Of a stretch of DNA of 58,527 nt, positions 35,555-44,283 are shown piece after piece. Both the position numbers and the translations under genes were made by a program. Under the pieces are notes generated by a model. That model was not told the origin of the DNA and made no database searches. It saw only the letters and a list, made by a program, of their open reading frames with translations. Source of the DNA: Sulfurovum sp. FS08-3 (GTDB lineage: Bacteria; Campylobacterota; Campylobacteria; Campylobacterales; Sulfurovaceae). Within the stretch, counting starts at the first letter, position 1, and the number at the start of each line of letters is the position of its first letter. Location of the stretch: NCBI GenBank assembly GCA_000830175.1, contig JQIS01000059.1, positions 1 through 58,527 of the forward strand. Reading direction: 5' to 3'.

Positions 35555-35866
35555 CTAATCGACCAACATCGCTTTGATGATGCTTTTTATCTCTTTTGTT
35601 TTGGTTTTGGATATACGCATATCGCTTTTTTTGATGATACGCTCAACGGAGATAGTGCGTATTTGATCTAGCACCACATAAGAGTCACTGCGAAGCTCAA
35701 CGCGCGTAGGATAGTCTCGTTTGGTTGATGTTAGCGGGGCTACAATCACATTATCAAAATTCATCTCATTGGGTGAGAGGATAAGACAAGGACGCACTTT
35801 GTGAATCTCGGCTCCTATAGTAGGATTTAAATTAACGATAACAATCTCATACTGTTTATAACGCAT
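35555..35866 (-). CDS. MazF/PemK-type mRNA interferase
   Basis: This protein of about 103 residues shows the MazF pattern: YEIVIVNLNPTIGAEIHKVRPCLILSPNE, then VAPLTSTKRDYPTRVEL and VLDQIRTISVERI. Such toxins cleave mRNA at short sequence motifs. I chose the ATG at 35866 (MRYKQYE), which overlaps the antitoxin stop by 11 bases; an ATG at 35887 would add seven unlikely residues. It forms an operon with the AbrB-type antitoxin gene. Confidence 0.9.
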   Translation of the reverse strand: MRYKQYEIVIVNLNPTIGAEIHKVRPCLILSPNEMNFDNVIVAPLTSTKRDYPTRVELRSDSYVVLDQIRTISVERIIKKSDMRISKTKTKEIKSIIKAMLVD

Positions 35867-36080
35867 CCCACTCATCCAAATCATCATCCATTAGTAGTTC
35901 ATTGTGGGCATTTTTAAACTTCTCTTCCCATCCGTGGCGTGGATTGTGTATAATATTGAGAATGATTTTATCCTCCTCTATGTGCATATCAAACGATTGC
36001 GGTGAGTCAAAACTCTTCAATATCCCCGCAGGTATGCGTATCCCCTTGCTTGTACCTATATCTATGAGAGCTACTTGCAT
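35856..36080 (-). CDS. MazE/AbrB-type antitoxin
   Basis: This 74-residue protein has an N-terminal AbrB swapped-hairpin domain (VALIDIGTSKGIRIPAGILKSF) and an acidic C-terminal tail (HNELLMDDDLDEWDAL) suited to bind MazF. A strong AAGGAGT site precedes the ATG. It is expected to repress its own promoter and neutralise the downstream toxin. Confidence 0.88.
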   Translation of the reverse strand: MQVALIDIGTSKGIRIPAGILKSFDSPQSFDMHIEEDKIILNIIHNPRHGWEEKFKNAHNELLMDDDLDEWDAL

Positions 36081-36209
36081 TATCTACTCCTTGCAACTAT
36101 TGATATAATTATAAAATAACTATCTTTTTTTGTCAAGTAGGGATTCAAGCAACCAAACCATGAACCAAAATATGCTATAATCTTCTCAATTTTCCAAAAG
36201 GAGTCTGTT

Positions 36210-37220
36210 ATGTTGGGTTTAAATTACATCAAAGTCTCGCCTACTTCCTATCTTATGCAGTACAAAGAGGGCAAAATTGTCAAAGAGGGGGCGGGGTTGT
36301 CTTTTTTTTACTTTGCTCCTACTTCGACACTCGTTATGGTGCCTATCAATTCGGTTGATATTCCTTTTATCTTTCAAGAGGTTACGAGTGATTTTCAAAA
36401 TATCACCCTTCAAGGAAACATTACCTATAAAGTAAGCGATGCCAAACTCCTCTCCTCTTTGTTTGATTTCTCTATCAATGCCTACCAACAATACATCTCC
36501 GAAGACCCTCAAAAGCTCCCCCAAAGGATTATCAATCAAATTCAAGTCTTCTTGCGAGATGAGATACAAAAACTCTCGCTTCAAGAGGCACTTATTGCTA
36601 GTGAATCGCTTGTAGCCAAAGTCAATGCCTCCATTCATAGCTCCAAAGAGCTTAACTCCATTGGCATTTCGATTTTGAGCTTCTCTATTTTAGCGATTAA
36701 GCCCAACTCCGAAACCCAAAGAGCCTTAGAGGCCAAAGCACGAGAAGAGCTACTCAAAAACGCTGACGATGCTATCTATCAACGCCGAAATGCCTCGATC
36801 GATCAAAAGAGAGCCATCAAAGAGAACGAACTCAACACCCAAATCGCTATCGAAAACAAACAACGCCAAATCCAAGAGACGCAAATCAAAACCCAACAGA
36901 TTATCTTTACCCAAGAACACGAACTCAAAGAGTCCAAATTGCAATCACGAATCACCCTCGAAGCCAAAAATACCCAATTGGTCGATCTCTCCATCGCCAA
37001 CGCCAAAAAAGAGTCCGATGCCAAAGCCTACTCTTTGGAGGTATTGATGCACGTCTTCAAAGAGGTTGATCCCAAAACCCTTCAAGCCCTTACCAATGCC
37101 AATCTCTCCCCAGGGCAACTTATCTCAGTCGCCTTTCAAGATATTGCCAACAACTCTAGTAAGATTGGAGAGCTTAATATCTCATCGGATTTACTCAAAG
37201 AGCTGATGAAAAAATCATGA
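36210..37220 (+). CDS. SPFH/Band 7 domain protein
   Basis: This 336-residue protein has an N-terminal SPFH domain (about 25-190; TLQGNITYKVSDAKLL, LRDEIQKLSLQEAL, GISILSFSILAIKP). A long coiled coil rich in Gln, Glu and Lys covers about 190-280, followed by a short C-terminal helical part. No N-terminal membrane helix is obvious, unlike classical stomatins. SPFH proteins assemble into membrane-associated rings or scaffolds. It overlaps the next gene by 4 bases, linking it to an NAD-kinase-like protein. Confidence 0.82.
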   Translation: MLGLNYIKVSPTSYLMQYKEGKIVKEGAGLSFFYFAPTSTLVMVPINSVDIPFIFQEVTSDFQNITLQGNITYKVSDAKLLSSLFDFSINAYQQYISEDPQKLPQRIINQIQVFLRDEIQKLSLQEALIASESLVAKVNASIHSSKELNSIGISILSFSILAIKPNSETQRALEAKAREELLKNADDAIYQRRNASIDQKRAIKENELNTQIAIENKQRQIQETQIKTQQIIFTQEHELKESKLQSRITLEAKNTQLVDLSIANAKKESDAKAYSLEVLMHVFKEVDPKTLQALTNANLSPGQLISVAFQDIANNSSKIGELNISSDLLKELMKKS

Positions 37221-38149
37221 AAACCCAACCTCTTGAGGAGCGACGTATCGTCGTAATCGTACGCAAAACCCGCCTTGAAGAGTTGCTCTACAAATACAAC
37301 ACCGTCGCCCAAAGCAAATTTTATATTGAGCATCTAGGAGGCGATTTTAGTGACTACGAAGCCGAACACGCCCAGTATCACCGTAGCGTCACAGGGGCTA
37401 TCAAAATCCTTGAACGCTTAGGCAGGGTTCACACCGTTGATCGCTCCTTTTTGCCCAACTATATCTTTGGCAAAGAGGATATTGTCGTTGTCATTGGACA
37501 AGATGGATTGGTGGCTAATACCCTTAAGTATCTTGATGGACACAGAGTCATTGGACTCAATCCAGACCCCGCTCGATGGGAGGGAGTACTGCTACCCTAC
37601 CAACTCCAACGTCTTGAAGAGGGAGTCCAAAAGGCTTTGGGGATGATGAGTTGTCCGCTTCGCTACGTCACTTTGGCAAAAGCAACGCTCAATACGGGTG
37701 AGAGTTTGTATGGAGTAAACGATATTTTTATTGGGCCCAAAACCCACCAATCGTTGCGTTATATCATCAACCACAATGGAGTGAGTGAAAACCAATCCTC
37801 TAGCGGTATCATTGTCTCGACGGGTTTAGGCTCGACGGGGTGGTTTACGAGCTTGATGGTAGGGGCTAATGGCATTGCCAACCCCGATGTTGCACAAAAA
37901 AATTGGGCTTTTCCGTGGGATAGCGACTACCTCTACTTTACTGTACGAGAACCCTTCCCCTCCAAATACTCTAAAGCCTCTATTCTTTTTGGCACGATTA
38001 CCCCAACGGTGAGCTTCCAAATTCAATCGCTTATGCCGGAAAACGGCGTGATTTTTAGCGATGGAATCGAAAAAGACTTTTTGGAGTTCAACTCAGGTGC
38101 TACCGCAACCATCACCATCGCCCAAAAAAGGGGATGCTTGGTGCTTTGA
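37217..38149 (+). CDS. NAD kinase-like protein
   Basis: This 310-residue protein resembles NAD/sphingosine-type kinases. VVVIGQDGLVANTLKYL sits where NAD kinases have GGDGT. VSTGLGSTGWFTSLM corresponds to the TGSTAY nucleotide-binding segment, and GVIFSDGIEKDFLEF to the conserved end. The first glycine of GGDG is replaced and the surrounding sequence differs from housekeeping NadK. It may phosphorylate NAD or another diphosphate-linked molecule, or merely bind nucleotides. It overlaps the SPFH gene, a pairing also seen in other bacteria. Confidence 0.7.
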   Translation: MKTQPLEERRIVVIVRKTRLEELLYKYNTVAQSKFYIEHLGGDFSDYEAEHAQYHRSVTGAIKILERLGRVHTVDRSFLPNYIFGKEDIVVVIGQDGLVANTLKYLDGHRVIGLNPDPARWEGVLLPYQLQRLEEGVQKALGMMSCPLRYVTLAKATLNTGESLYGVNDIFIGPKTHQSLRYIINHNGVSENQSSSGIIVSTGLGSTGWFTSLMVGANGIANPDVAQKNWAFPWDSDYLYFTVREPFPSKYSKASILFGTITPTVSFQIQSLMPENGVIFSDGIEKDFLEFNSGATATITIAQKRGCLVL

Positions 38150-38159
38150 GATTGTGAAA

Positions 38160-38672
38160 TTAATTTCGCACGGGTCTATTGTTCATCTTGTTTTGCAAAA
38201 GTTTTTTTAGCTCCATACGTTGTTCTGGAGTCAAGATAGCAAGAACTTGGCTAAGATGTTCGAGTTGTTTGGCTTCTCTAGCTTGAAACTGTTTGGTTGC
38301 TTCAGCAAGTAGTTTCTCTTTATCAACGCCATCTTTGCTTAGTGCGTCGATAAGCGTTTGCATTCGTAAACCCTCCATACGTTTGGCTCTTCGCAACTCT
38401 CTCATCTCTTTTTGGTGCGACACTCTAAGCTCTTTGAGTGCTTTTGTTTGCTCTTGTGTCAAATCCAAATAGTGCAACGTTGAGACAATGGGATTGCGTT
38501 GCATTCGAAAGTGGTGAAAGCCTCCTGCGTTTCCATCTTTGTGACAATTCTTTTTAAATTCACACTTTGAATCATTCATATTTGATCCCATGGGTTCTTG
38601 GGCAATAGCACCAATAGAGAGAAGCGACGCCAATGCGGCGGAAGTTACGATAAGTTTGTGGAGCGTTTTCAT
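38160..38672 (-). CDS. Spy/CpxP-type periplasmic LTXXQ protein
   Basis: This 170-residue protein has a signal peptide (MKTLHKLIVTSAALASLLSIGAIA). A His/Cys-containing stretch (CEFKKNCHKDG, FHHFRM) follows, then a helical region with two LTXXQ-type motifs (LDLTQEQ and LTPEQR). Spy/CpxP proteins form cradle-like periplasmic chaperones and are induced by envelope or metal stress. The His/Cys stretch could bind metal. It is a single gene with a GGATAAACC leader. Confidence 0.85.
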   Translation of the reverse strand: MKTLHKLIVTSAALASLLSIGAIAQEPMGSNMNDSKCEFKKNCHKDGNAGGFHHFRMQRNPIVSTLHYLDLTQEQTKALKELRVSHQKEMRELRRAKRMEGLRMQTLIDALSKDGVDKEKLLAEATKQFQAREAKQLEHLSQVLAILTPEQRMELKKLLQNKMNNRPVRN

Positions 38673-38773
38673 GGTTTATCCTTTTTGTTTTGGTATAACG
38701 TATTATAGTTTGATTGGATAAACGATGAGTAACCGTGAAGTAAACGGTTGGCAACGCCAAAAAAAGAAGCCCG

Positions 38774-39841
38774 TTAGAGTCCAGCTTCTTTGATGGCTTC
38801 CGATTGGGCATGAGCGATAAGGGGTTCTATGACTTGATGGAGCAATCCATCGTTCATAATCGCTTCAAGTGAGTAGAGTGTCAAACCGATACGGTGATCG
38901 GTAAGACGATTTTGCGGATAGTTGTAGGTGCGTATCTTTTCGGATCTATCACCACTTCCTACTTGCATTTTTCGTTGGGCTGAGGTTTCGTTGAGTTGCT
39001 CTTGCATTTGTGCCTCATAGACACGGGCTTTGAGAACTTTCATCGCTTTGTCACGGTTTTTGTGTTGCGATTTCTCATCTTGAATAGCCACCACAATGCC
39101 CGTAGGGATATGCGTCAAACGTACCGCAGAATCGGTGGTATTGACCGATTGTCCCCCGCACCCGCTTGAACGATAAACATCCATCTTGATCTCATTGGGT
39201 TTGATATCGACTTCGACATCATCGACTTCGGGGATAACGGCTACGGTGATAGCAGAGGTATGCACTCGCCCTTGGGTTTCGGTATCGGGTACTCTTTGGA
39301 CTCGATGCGTTCCCGCTTCGTATTTGAGCTTGGAGTAAACACTCTCACCTTTGATTTGGGCGATTATCTCTTTGTATCCTCCCGCTGTCCCATCGGAGCT
39401 GCTCACAATCTCCACTTTCCATCGTTGCGTCTCTGCAAAACGGGTATAGAGTTTAAAGACATCGGCGACAAACAAGGCACTCTCATCGCCCCCTGCACCC
39501 GCACGAAGCTCCAAAAAGATGTTTTTATCATCATTTTTGTCTTTGGGAATCATTAAAACTTTGATCTCTTCTTCGAGTTCCAAAAGTCTTGGTTCTAGTT
39601 CGCCTAGCTCCTCTTTGGCAAGTTCTCCCAATTCTGGGTCACGAAGAAGCTCTTTGTTTTCTGTAATCGCCTCATCAGTAGCAATATACTCTTTGGCTTT
39701 TTCAACCAATTTTGCAATAGAAGCCTGTTCTTTGGTAAGCTCTGTCATCTTTTTAATATCAGTAGCAATATCGGGAGCACTGAGCAACTTATTGATTTCA
39801 TTGTGACGGTCTATAAAGGGTAGAAGTTTCTCTTTGAACAT
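38774..39841 (-). CDS. prfA: Peptide chain release factor 1
   Basis: This 355-residue protein has the class I release-factor layout. The N-terminal helical domain, the codon-recognition domain, and the catalytic GGQ motif ([18 protein letters not shown]) are all visible, as is the family segment [14 protein letters not shown]1 ends translation at UAA and UAG codons. The length is normal. It lies 48 bases downstream of rpsT on the same strand, a frequent neighbour pair in Campylobacterota. Confidence 0.97.
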   Translation of the reverse strand: MFKEKLLPFIDRHNEINKLLSAPDIATDIKKMTELTKEQASIAKLVEKAKEYIATDEAITENKELLRDPELGELAKEELGELEPRLLELEEEIKVLMIPKDKNDDKNIFLELRAGAGGDESALFVADVFKLYTRFAETQRWKVEIVSSSDGTAGGYKEIIAQIKGESVYSKLKYEAGTHRVQRVPDTETQGRVHTSAITVAVIPEVDDVEVDIKPNEIKMDVYRSSGCGGQSVNTTDSAVRLTHIPTGIVVAIQDEKSQHKNRDKAMKVLKARVYEAQMQEQLNETSAQRKMQVGSGDRSEKIRTYNYPQNRLTDHRIGLTLYSLEAIMNDGLLHQVIEPLIAHAQSEAIKEAGL

Positions 39842-39889
39842 TTGTGTTCTTTATGTGGGTAGTTTGGTGTAGTATTGTATTGAAGCTAC

Positions 39890-40159
39890 TTAGGCAGCTT
39901 CAATCGCTTTGACAAGTTTGTTTAGACGGCTTACTTTTCGTGATGCGGTCTCTTTTTTGAGAATCCCTTTGCTGACAAATTTATGCAACTCTTTATTGGC
40001 TACTTTAAATGCCTCCATTGCTTCCTCTTTGTTACCCGCTTGGGCTGCTTCTCGTACGGCTCGTGTGATGTTTTTGAGTCGAGTTCTGTAGTATCGGTTT
40101 CGCTCTGTACGAACAGCTGTTTGTACTACTCTTTTTTTAGCTGATTTATTGTTTGCCAT
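39890..40159 (-). CDS. rpsT: 30S ribosomal protein S20
   Basis: This 89-residue, strongly basic protein matches S20: [21 protein letters not shown] at the start (abbreviated here) and a helical body with [17 protein letters not shown]20 binds 16S rRNA early in small-subunit assembly. It is preceded by AAGGAAAAG and followed by prfA. Confidence 0.97.
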   Translation of the reverse strand: MANNKSAKKRVVQTAVRTERNRYYRTRLKNITRAVREAAQAGNKEEAMEAFKVANKELHKFVSKGILKKETASRKVSRLNKLVKAIEAA

Positions 40160-40287
40160 AAATGCTTTTCCTTCTTTGGTGTATGGTGTGTTGTATGCTC
40201 TATCGAAATAGAGTCGATTTTAGTGGAGGGATTTTACCTAAAAAGATATTAAAACTTTATTAAAAATAAAAATAAGTTGTCACAATG

Positions 40288-43158
40288 CTAGAGAGTTGTC
40301 ACTCGATTTCTTCCGCTCTCTTTGGAGATATAGAGGGCTTCATCGGCTCTTTGAATGGTTTTTTCTATCGCTTCGTCGTATTGATGCAACGTTACGCCAA
40401 AACTGCACGTGAGTTTTCCTATCTCTTTAAAAGTATGGTGTTCAATCATGGAGCGTAGATGCTCACTTGCTCGTTTGGCTTGTTTGAGTGAATGCGTGGC
40501 GATAAAAACAACAAACTCCTCCCCTCCCCAACGCAAAAGATAGTCATCGTTTCGTATCGAAACACTCACACGCTCTACAAGCTCTTTGAGTACCTCATCG
40601 CCAATGGCGTGTCCGTAGGTATCGTTTATGGCTTTGAAGTAGTCAATATCGAAAAAGATGACTCCTAGTTGCTGATGGTTGTACTCTCTTTTTTGGATGA
40701 TTTTAGTGATATTGGTTTTGTAAAACTCTCGATTGTAGGCTCCCGTTAGAGAATCCATGATAATTTTGTGTTGCAAAATAATCTGTTCTTGAAAGGTTTG
40801 GCTAATATCGTTGAAACTCACAACGTAAGAGTTGTCTTGATAGTAGTTTTGGGCAACGGCAAAGCTGTATTGTGTGGCGTTTTTGTCTCTCATTAAAACC
40901 ACTTGATCTTTGGGGTGGAGCTTTTCTATATGCTCAATCCAAAGAGTTTGTGGGGGTATTTTGCTTGGATGAAAGTAGCCATCATGGACAATAAAACACT
41001 CCGATACGCAACGGTATTTGCTCTTGAAGCTCTCCAATGAATCGTGACCAAAAAAATCCAAAAAGGTTTGATTGGTTTCAAGTATCTCCTTGCCTGTAGT
41101 GATAACAATAAGCGATTTTTGAGTATCCAAAATACTTTTGGTACGCAAGGAGAGATTGCGAAAGAGATTTTTGGAGAGATACTCACGATACAAAAAGATT
41201 GTTGTAAGAACAATCGTAGCCAATCCAATGCCAAATATCACAAGGTAGTTGTATCGAAAAGCCATAAGTGTAGCATTGTCAAATTGCAAAACAATCGCCC
41301 CAACGACCTCTTTGGTAACGGGGTTTTGCAACGGCACGAAGGTAAAGAGATGCTTTTGGTCATTGGAAGAGAGAGTAAAAATCTTATTGTCAAAAATTTT
41401 TTTGTTGGCACTTTGAATACCCAAAGGACTCAATTGCTCCATTTGGGCGTGTTTAAACTCACGCTCTAGCTGTTTTTTGATTGAAGATTCATAATAAAAA
41501 TCCTCCAAAGGACTATCTTCGTAGTTGCCTTGTTCTTGCGAAAAAACTTTTTTCTTTACAACCGTTTTATCAATAAAAAAGCCTGTCTTAGCACTGCGTA
41601 GATGGGCAAACTCTCTAGCTATGGCGTGGACGCTAAAAGATACCTCTACACTGCCTATATGCTCTTTGGATATTGTATCGCCCAGTGCGAAGAGATAGCG
41701 AAAACCGTTGTAAATTCTACCCTCTTCAAAACCGCTAATAGGTATATGATAGCGATTGACCCACTCAACCGTTGAGCGAATACCGCTAAGATTGTCTCCG
41801 TACTTTTGGGGTCGATGGAAACGCAAAAAGCTCTCGTTGTTGCGTAGATGAAAATGGAGTTGGCGTACATCGTAGGTTTGAAAAAATTTGTACTGCTCTA
41901 TAAGTGCTTTGTATAGCTCCTCTCTAGCCAAATCTTTGGCAGATTGTGACTCATAGGCTTTGTGTACTATCTGCTTAATGGATTGGCGATTTATCACTGT
42001 CTCGTACATGGTGTGGGCTACGGTTTTGTATTTGTTTTGAATCGTATCAAAATCTTTTTCGATAGCGTTGTTGTGGTTTTGTATAAAATTCTCTTTTTTT
42101 TGATTGTAGCCTATTTGTAAAGCGATACAAAAGAGCGTCGTTGCCACCGCAAAAAAGATAAAAAAGAGAACAAAGTATCTTTGCGTATCGACGCCCTTTT
42201 CAAGCTTCTCGCTGTACTTCTCGTGGCGATTGTAAAAACCAATCAAAATCAAAACAAGAGCCACAATCACCAAAAGTGTGATAATATTAACGCTCAAATT
42301 GATATTGTCCAACGAACTTCTATCGATTTTTTCAAGTGGTTTGAGTATCAAAACATAAGCCATTTCCTTATCGTGATTGTCGAGCAGGGTGTGGTGTGCA
42401 ACCAAATAGTCTTGCTTAATCTCATAATGGGTTTGATACTCTAGCATACGCTCTATGCCTTGTGTTTTGATGTATTGGAGAACCTTTGGTTGGATGCTGT
42501 TGGCAATGTAATAGTCGTCGATAAAATATTCTCCAAAGGGTATTTTCAACCGCTTTGCATAGTGCTTATCGACTACAATAATAGGTTCAAATCCCTCTTG
42601 TGCAATTTTTTTGGCAATGGAGTTAAAATGGGTAATAGTCTCCAAAAAACCGATAAATTGACGGCTATCATCATAAAAAGGAACAAAAGCTCTAAAAGAG
42701 AGATTGTATTGATCAACATCCATCAATGTATGTACTTTGGTAATATTATTCAATTCTCGCACCCCAAAGAGATTGTCTCCTCTTAGACTAGACCAGCTTC
42801 GTGAAACAACCGTTCCATTTCTATCTACGAGTTCAAACCACACATTTTTAAAATCGGTCTCTTGAGCTAATCCCAACGAAAAGCCCTTGAGATACTTTCT
42901 AATATCACGCTTATCCACAAGGGCTTGTTGCAATTTTTTGTTTTCACTCAAAGCCAATGCGATGGTGAGTGTGGCATTTTTTTTCTCTTCGATTAATACT
43001 TGAAGCTTGTGAATAATCTCGAAAGTGAGTTTGGAGTAGATTTTTTGAGTTTGGATAGTGTGTTGATACTCCTTGTAGAAGATATTGAGCCTTATGACTC
43101 CAAGAGCAATAAGAACAAAAATAGCAACCAGTAACATCAACCAATTTTTATGTTTCAT
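40288..43158 (-). CDS. Membrane diguanylate cyclase with two periplasmic sensor domains
   Basis: This very large protein (about 956 residues) starts at ATG 43158 (MKHKNWLMLLV). Four membrane helices frame two periplasmic regions, about residues 25-285 and 355-640, each resembling Cache-type ligand-binding domains (WFELVDRNGTVVSRSWSS; LHFHLRNNESFLRFHRP). A PAS-like domain is followed by a GGDEF domain with GGEEF (RWGGEEFVVF), an active-type signature. It should make cyclic di-GMP in response to two separate external signals. It is a single gene; the tandem sensor plan is unusual. An earlier in-frame start would add 16 residues. Confidence 0.88.
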   Translation of the reverse strand: MKHKNWLMLLVAIFVLIALGVIRLNIFYKEYQHTIQTQKIYSKLTFEIIHKLQVLIEEKKNATLTIALALSENKKLQQALVDKRDIRKYLKGFSLGLAQETDFKNVWFELVDRNGTVVSRSWSSLRGDNLFGVRELNNITKVHTLMDVDQYNLSFRAFVPFYDDSRQFIGFLETITHFNSIAKKIAQEGFEPIIVVDKHYAKRLKIPFGEYFIDDYYIANSIQPKVLQYIKTQGIERMLEYQTHYEIKQDYLVAHHTLLDNHDKEMAYVLILKPLEKIDRSSLDNINLSVNIITLLVIVALVLILIGFYNRHEKYSEKLEKGVDTQRYFVLFFIFFAVATTLFCIALQIGYNQKKENFIQNHNNAIEKDFDTIQNKYKTVAHTMYETVINRQSIKQIVHKAYESQSAKDLAREELYKALIEQYKFFQTYDVRQLHFHLRNNESFLRFHRPQKYGDNLSGIRSTVEWVNRYHIPISGFEEGRIYNGFRYLFALGDTISKEHIGSVEVSFSVHAIAREFAHLRSAKTGFFIDKTVVKKKVFSQEQGNYEDSPLEDFYYESSIKKQLEREFKHAQMEQLSPLGIQSANKKIFDNKIFTLSSNDQKHLFTFVPLQNPVTKEVVGAIVLQFDNATLMAFRYNYLVIFGIGLATIVLTTIFLYREYLSKNLFRNLSLRTKSILDTQKSLIVITTGKEILETNQTFLDFFGHDSLESFKSKYRCVSECFIVHDGYFHPSKIPPQTLWIEHIEKLHPKDQVVLMRDKNATQYSFAVAQNYYQDNSYVVSFNDISQTFQEQIILQHKIIMDSLTGAYNREFYKTNITKIIQKREYNHQQLGVIFFDIDYFKAINDTYGHAIGDEVLKELVERVSVSIRNDDYLLRWGGEEFVVFIATHSLKQAKRASEHLRSMIEHHTFKEIGKLTCSFGVTLHQYDEAIEKTIQRADEALYISKESGRNRVTTL

Positions 43159-43276
43159 TGGATACCTCGTTATTGTGTATAAAATGTAAATTTTTGATTC
43201 AATCATAATTCTTTGGCAATATTATCCATTCTAAATATTTTTTTAAAGTGCTTTAATGTATAATCTTCCAAATCAA

Positions 43277-43301
43277 ATTTCATACAATATTTGTATGAAA
43301 T
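43277..43301. promoter_or_regulatory. Perfect palindrome in the trxA leader
   Basis: ATTTCATACAA-TAT-TTGTATGAAAT is a perfect 11 bp inverted repeat with a 3 bp centre, 32 bases before the trxA start. A TATAAT -10 lies at 43259-43264, so the palindrome would fall just after the transcription start. It could be a repressor operator or a leader hairpin. Confidence 0.6.
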
Positions 43302-43332
43302 AGGATAAAAACACTAAATAAAGGATTTATCA

Positions 43333-43653
43333 ATGGGTAAATATATCGAATTAACAAACGCTAATTTTGACTCAACTATCGCTGAAGGTGTAGCAATGGT
43401 TGATTTTTGGGCTCCATGGTGCGGACCTTGTAGAATGATTGCTCCCATCATCGAAGAGTTGGCTGAGAATTTTGAAGGAAAAGCAAAAATCTGTAAAGTA
43501 AACACCGATGAGCAACAAGAGATTGCTGCTAAATACGGTATTCGTTCCATTCCTACCATTCTTTTCTTCAAAGATGGTCAAATGGTTGATCAAATGGTGG
43601 GTGCTGCATCCAAAGATGTATTTGCAGAGAAAATCAACAAGCAATTGGCGTAA
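43333..43653 (+). CDS. trxA: Thioredoxin
   Basis: This 106-residue protein is a classical thioredoxin with the WCGPC active site (VDFWAPWCGPCRMIAP), the cis-proline region SIPTILFFKDG and normal length. It reduces disulfides of ribonucleotide reductase, peroxiredoxins and other targets using thioredoxin reductase. A strong AAAGGA site precedes the ATG and a palindrome lies in its leader. No trxB is adjacent. Confidence 0.97.
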   Translation: MGKYIELTNANFDSTIAEGVAMVDFWAPWCGPCRMIAPIIEELAENFEGKAKICKVNTDEQQEIAAKYGIRSIPTILFFKDGQMVDQMVGAASKDVFAEKINKQLA

Positions 43654-43660
43654 CACCCTC

Positions 43661-43690
43661 TCCACTCCCCTCAATCTTGACGGGAGTGGA
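43661..43690. terminator. Terminator hairpin between trxA and rsfS
   Basis: TCCACTCCC and GGGAGTGGA form a perfect 9 bp stem with a 12 base loop between convergent trxA and rsfS. The stem resembles the hairpin repeats at 10057 and 10309 in general sequence. Confidence 0.65.
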
Positions 43691-43692
43691 AT

Positions 43693-44040
43693 CTAAATAA
43701 ACTCTCTTTTACTCTGTTTTAACTCTTCCAAAAACTTTTCAATCGTATAGATTTTGCGATACTGTGGTGTCATGATATGAATCATAATATCCCCCAAATC
43801 CGCCACAATCCAATCTTCTGTCTCATCGGTAGCTACAAACTTCTCGCCGTGTTCTCTTAATGCCTCTTTGAGGTGGATATACAAAGCGTCCGTATGTTTG
43901 CCCCCTAGCGATGAAGCTATCACAACCTTTTGGGCGATATAGTCGATGTTGCTTAAATCAACACTCTCAATATCTTCGGCTTTTTTCTCATCAAGTATTT
44001 TTTTAATCAATTCGAGTTTTGTTTCTATGTTTTCTATCAA
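43693..44040 (-). CDS. rsfS: Ribosome silencing factor RsfS
   Basis: This 115-residue protein has the RsfS/Iojap pattern: KKAEDIESVDLSNIDYIAQKVVIASS, HTDALYIHLKEAL and WIVADLGDIMIHIM. RsfS binds ribosomal protein L14 and blocks subunit joining when nutrients are scarce. The usual neighbour nadD is not present; the 243 bases upstream contain no gene. Confidence 0.94.
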   Translation of the reverse strand: MIENIETKLELIKKILDEKKAEDIESVDLSNIDYIAQKVVIASSLGGKHTDALYIHLKEALREHGEKFVATDETEDWIVADLGDIMIHIMTPQYRKIYTIEKFLEELKQSKREFI

Positions 44041-44283
44041 CGGTTTGCCTTTGCAATTTTATATTTTTAACCCAAATTATACCATGTATTTCCAGCAATC
44101 AATATTTTATCACTCAAATAGCACTACTTTGAGAATATTTTTTACGAGAATTTCAATAAAATTGGGTTAAAATTAGTATAACTTTTTGATACTGTTAAGG
44201 ATGCGGATTTACAACTTACAGAGAGAATTACGAGATAATTATAGCACAAAATCACAAGAGTGTCAATGCATAAAGATGGTTGA

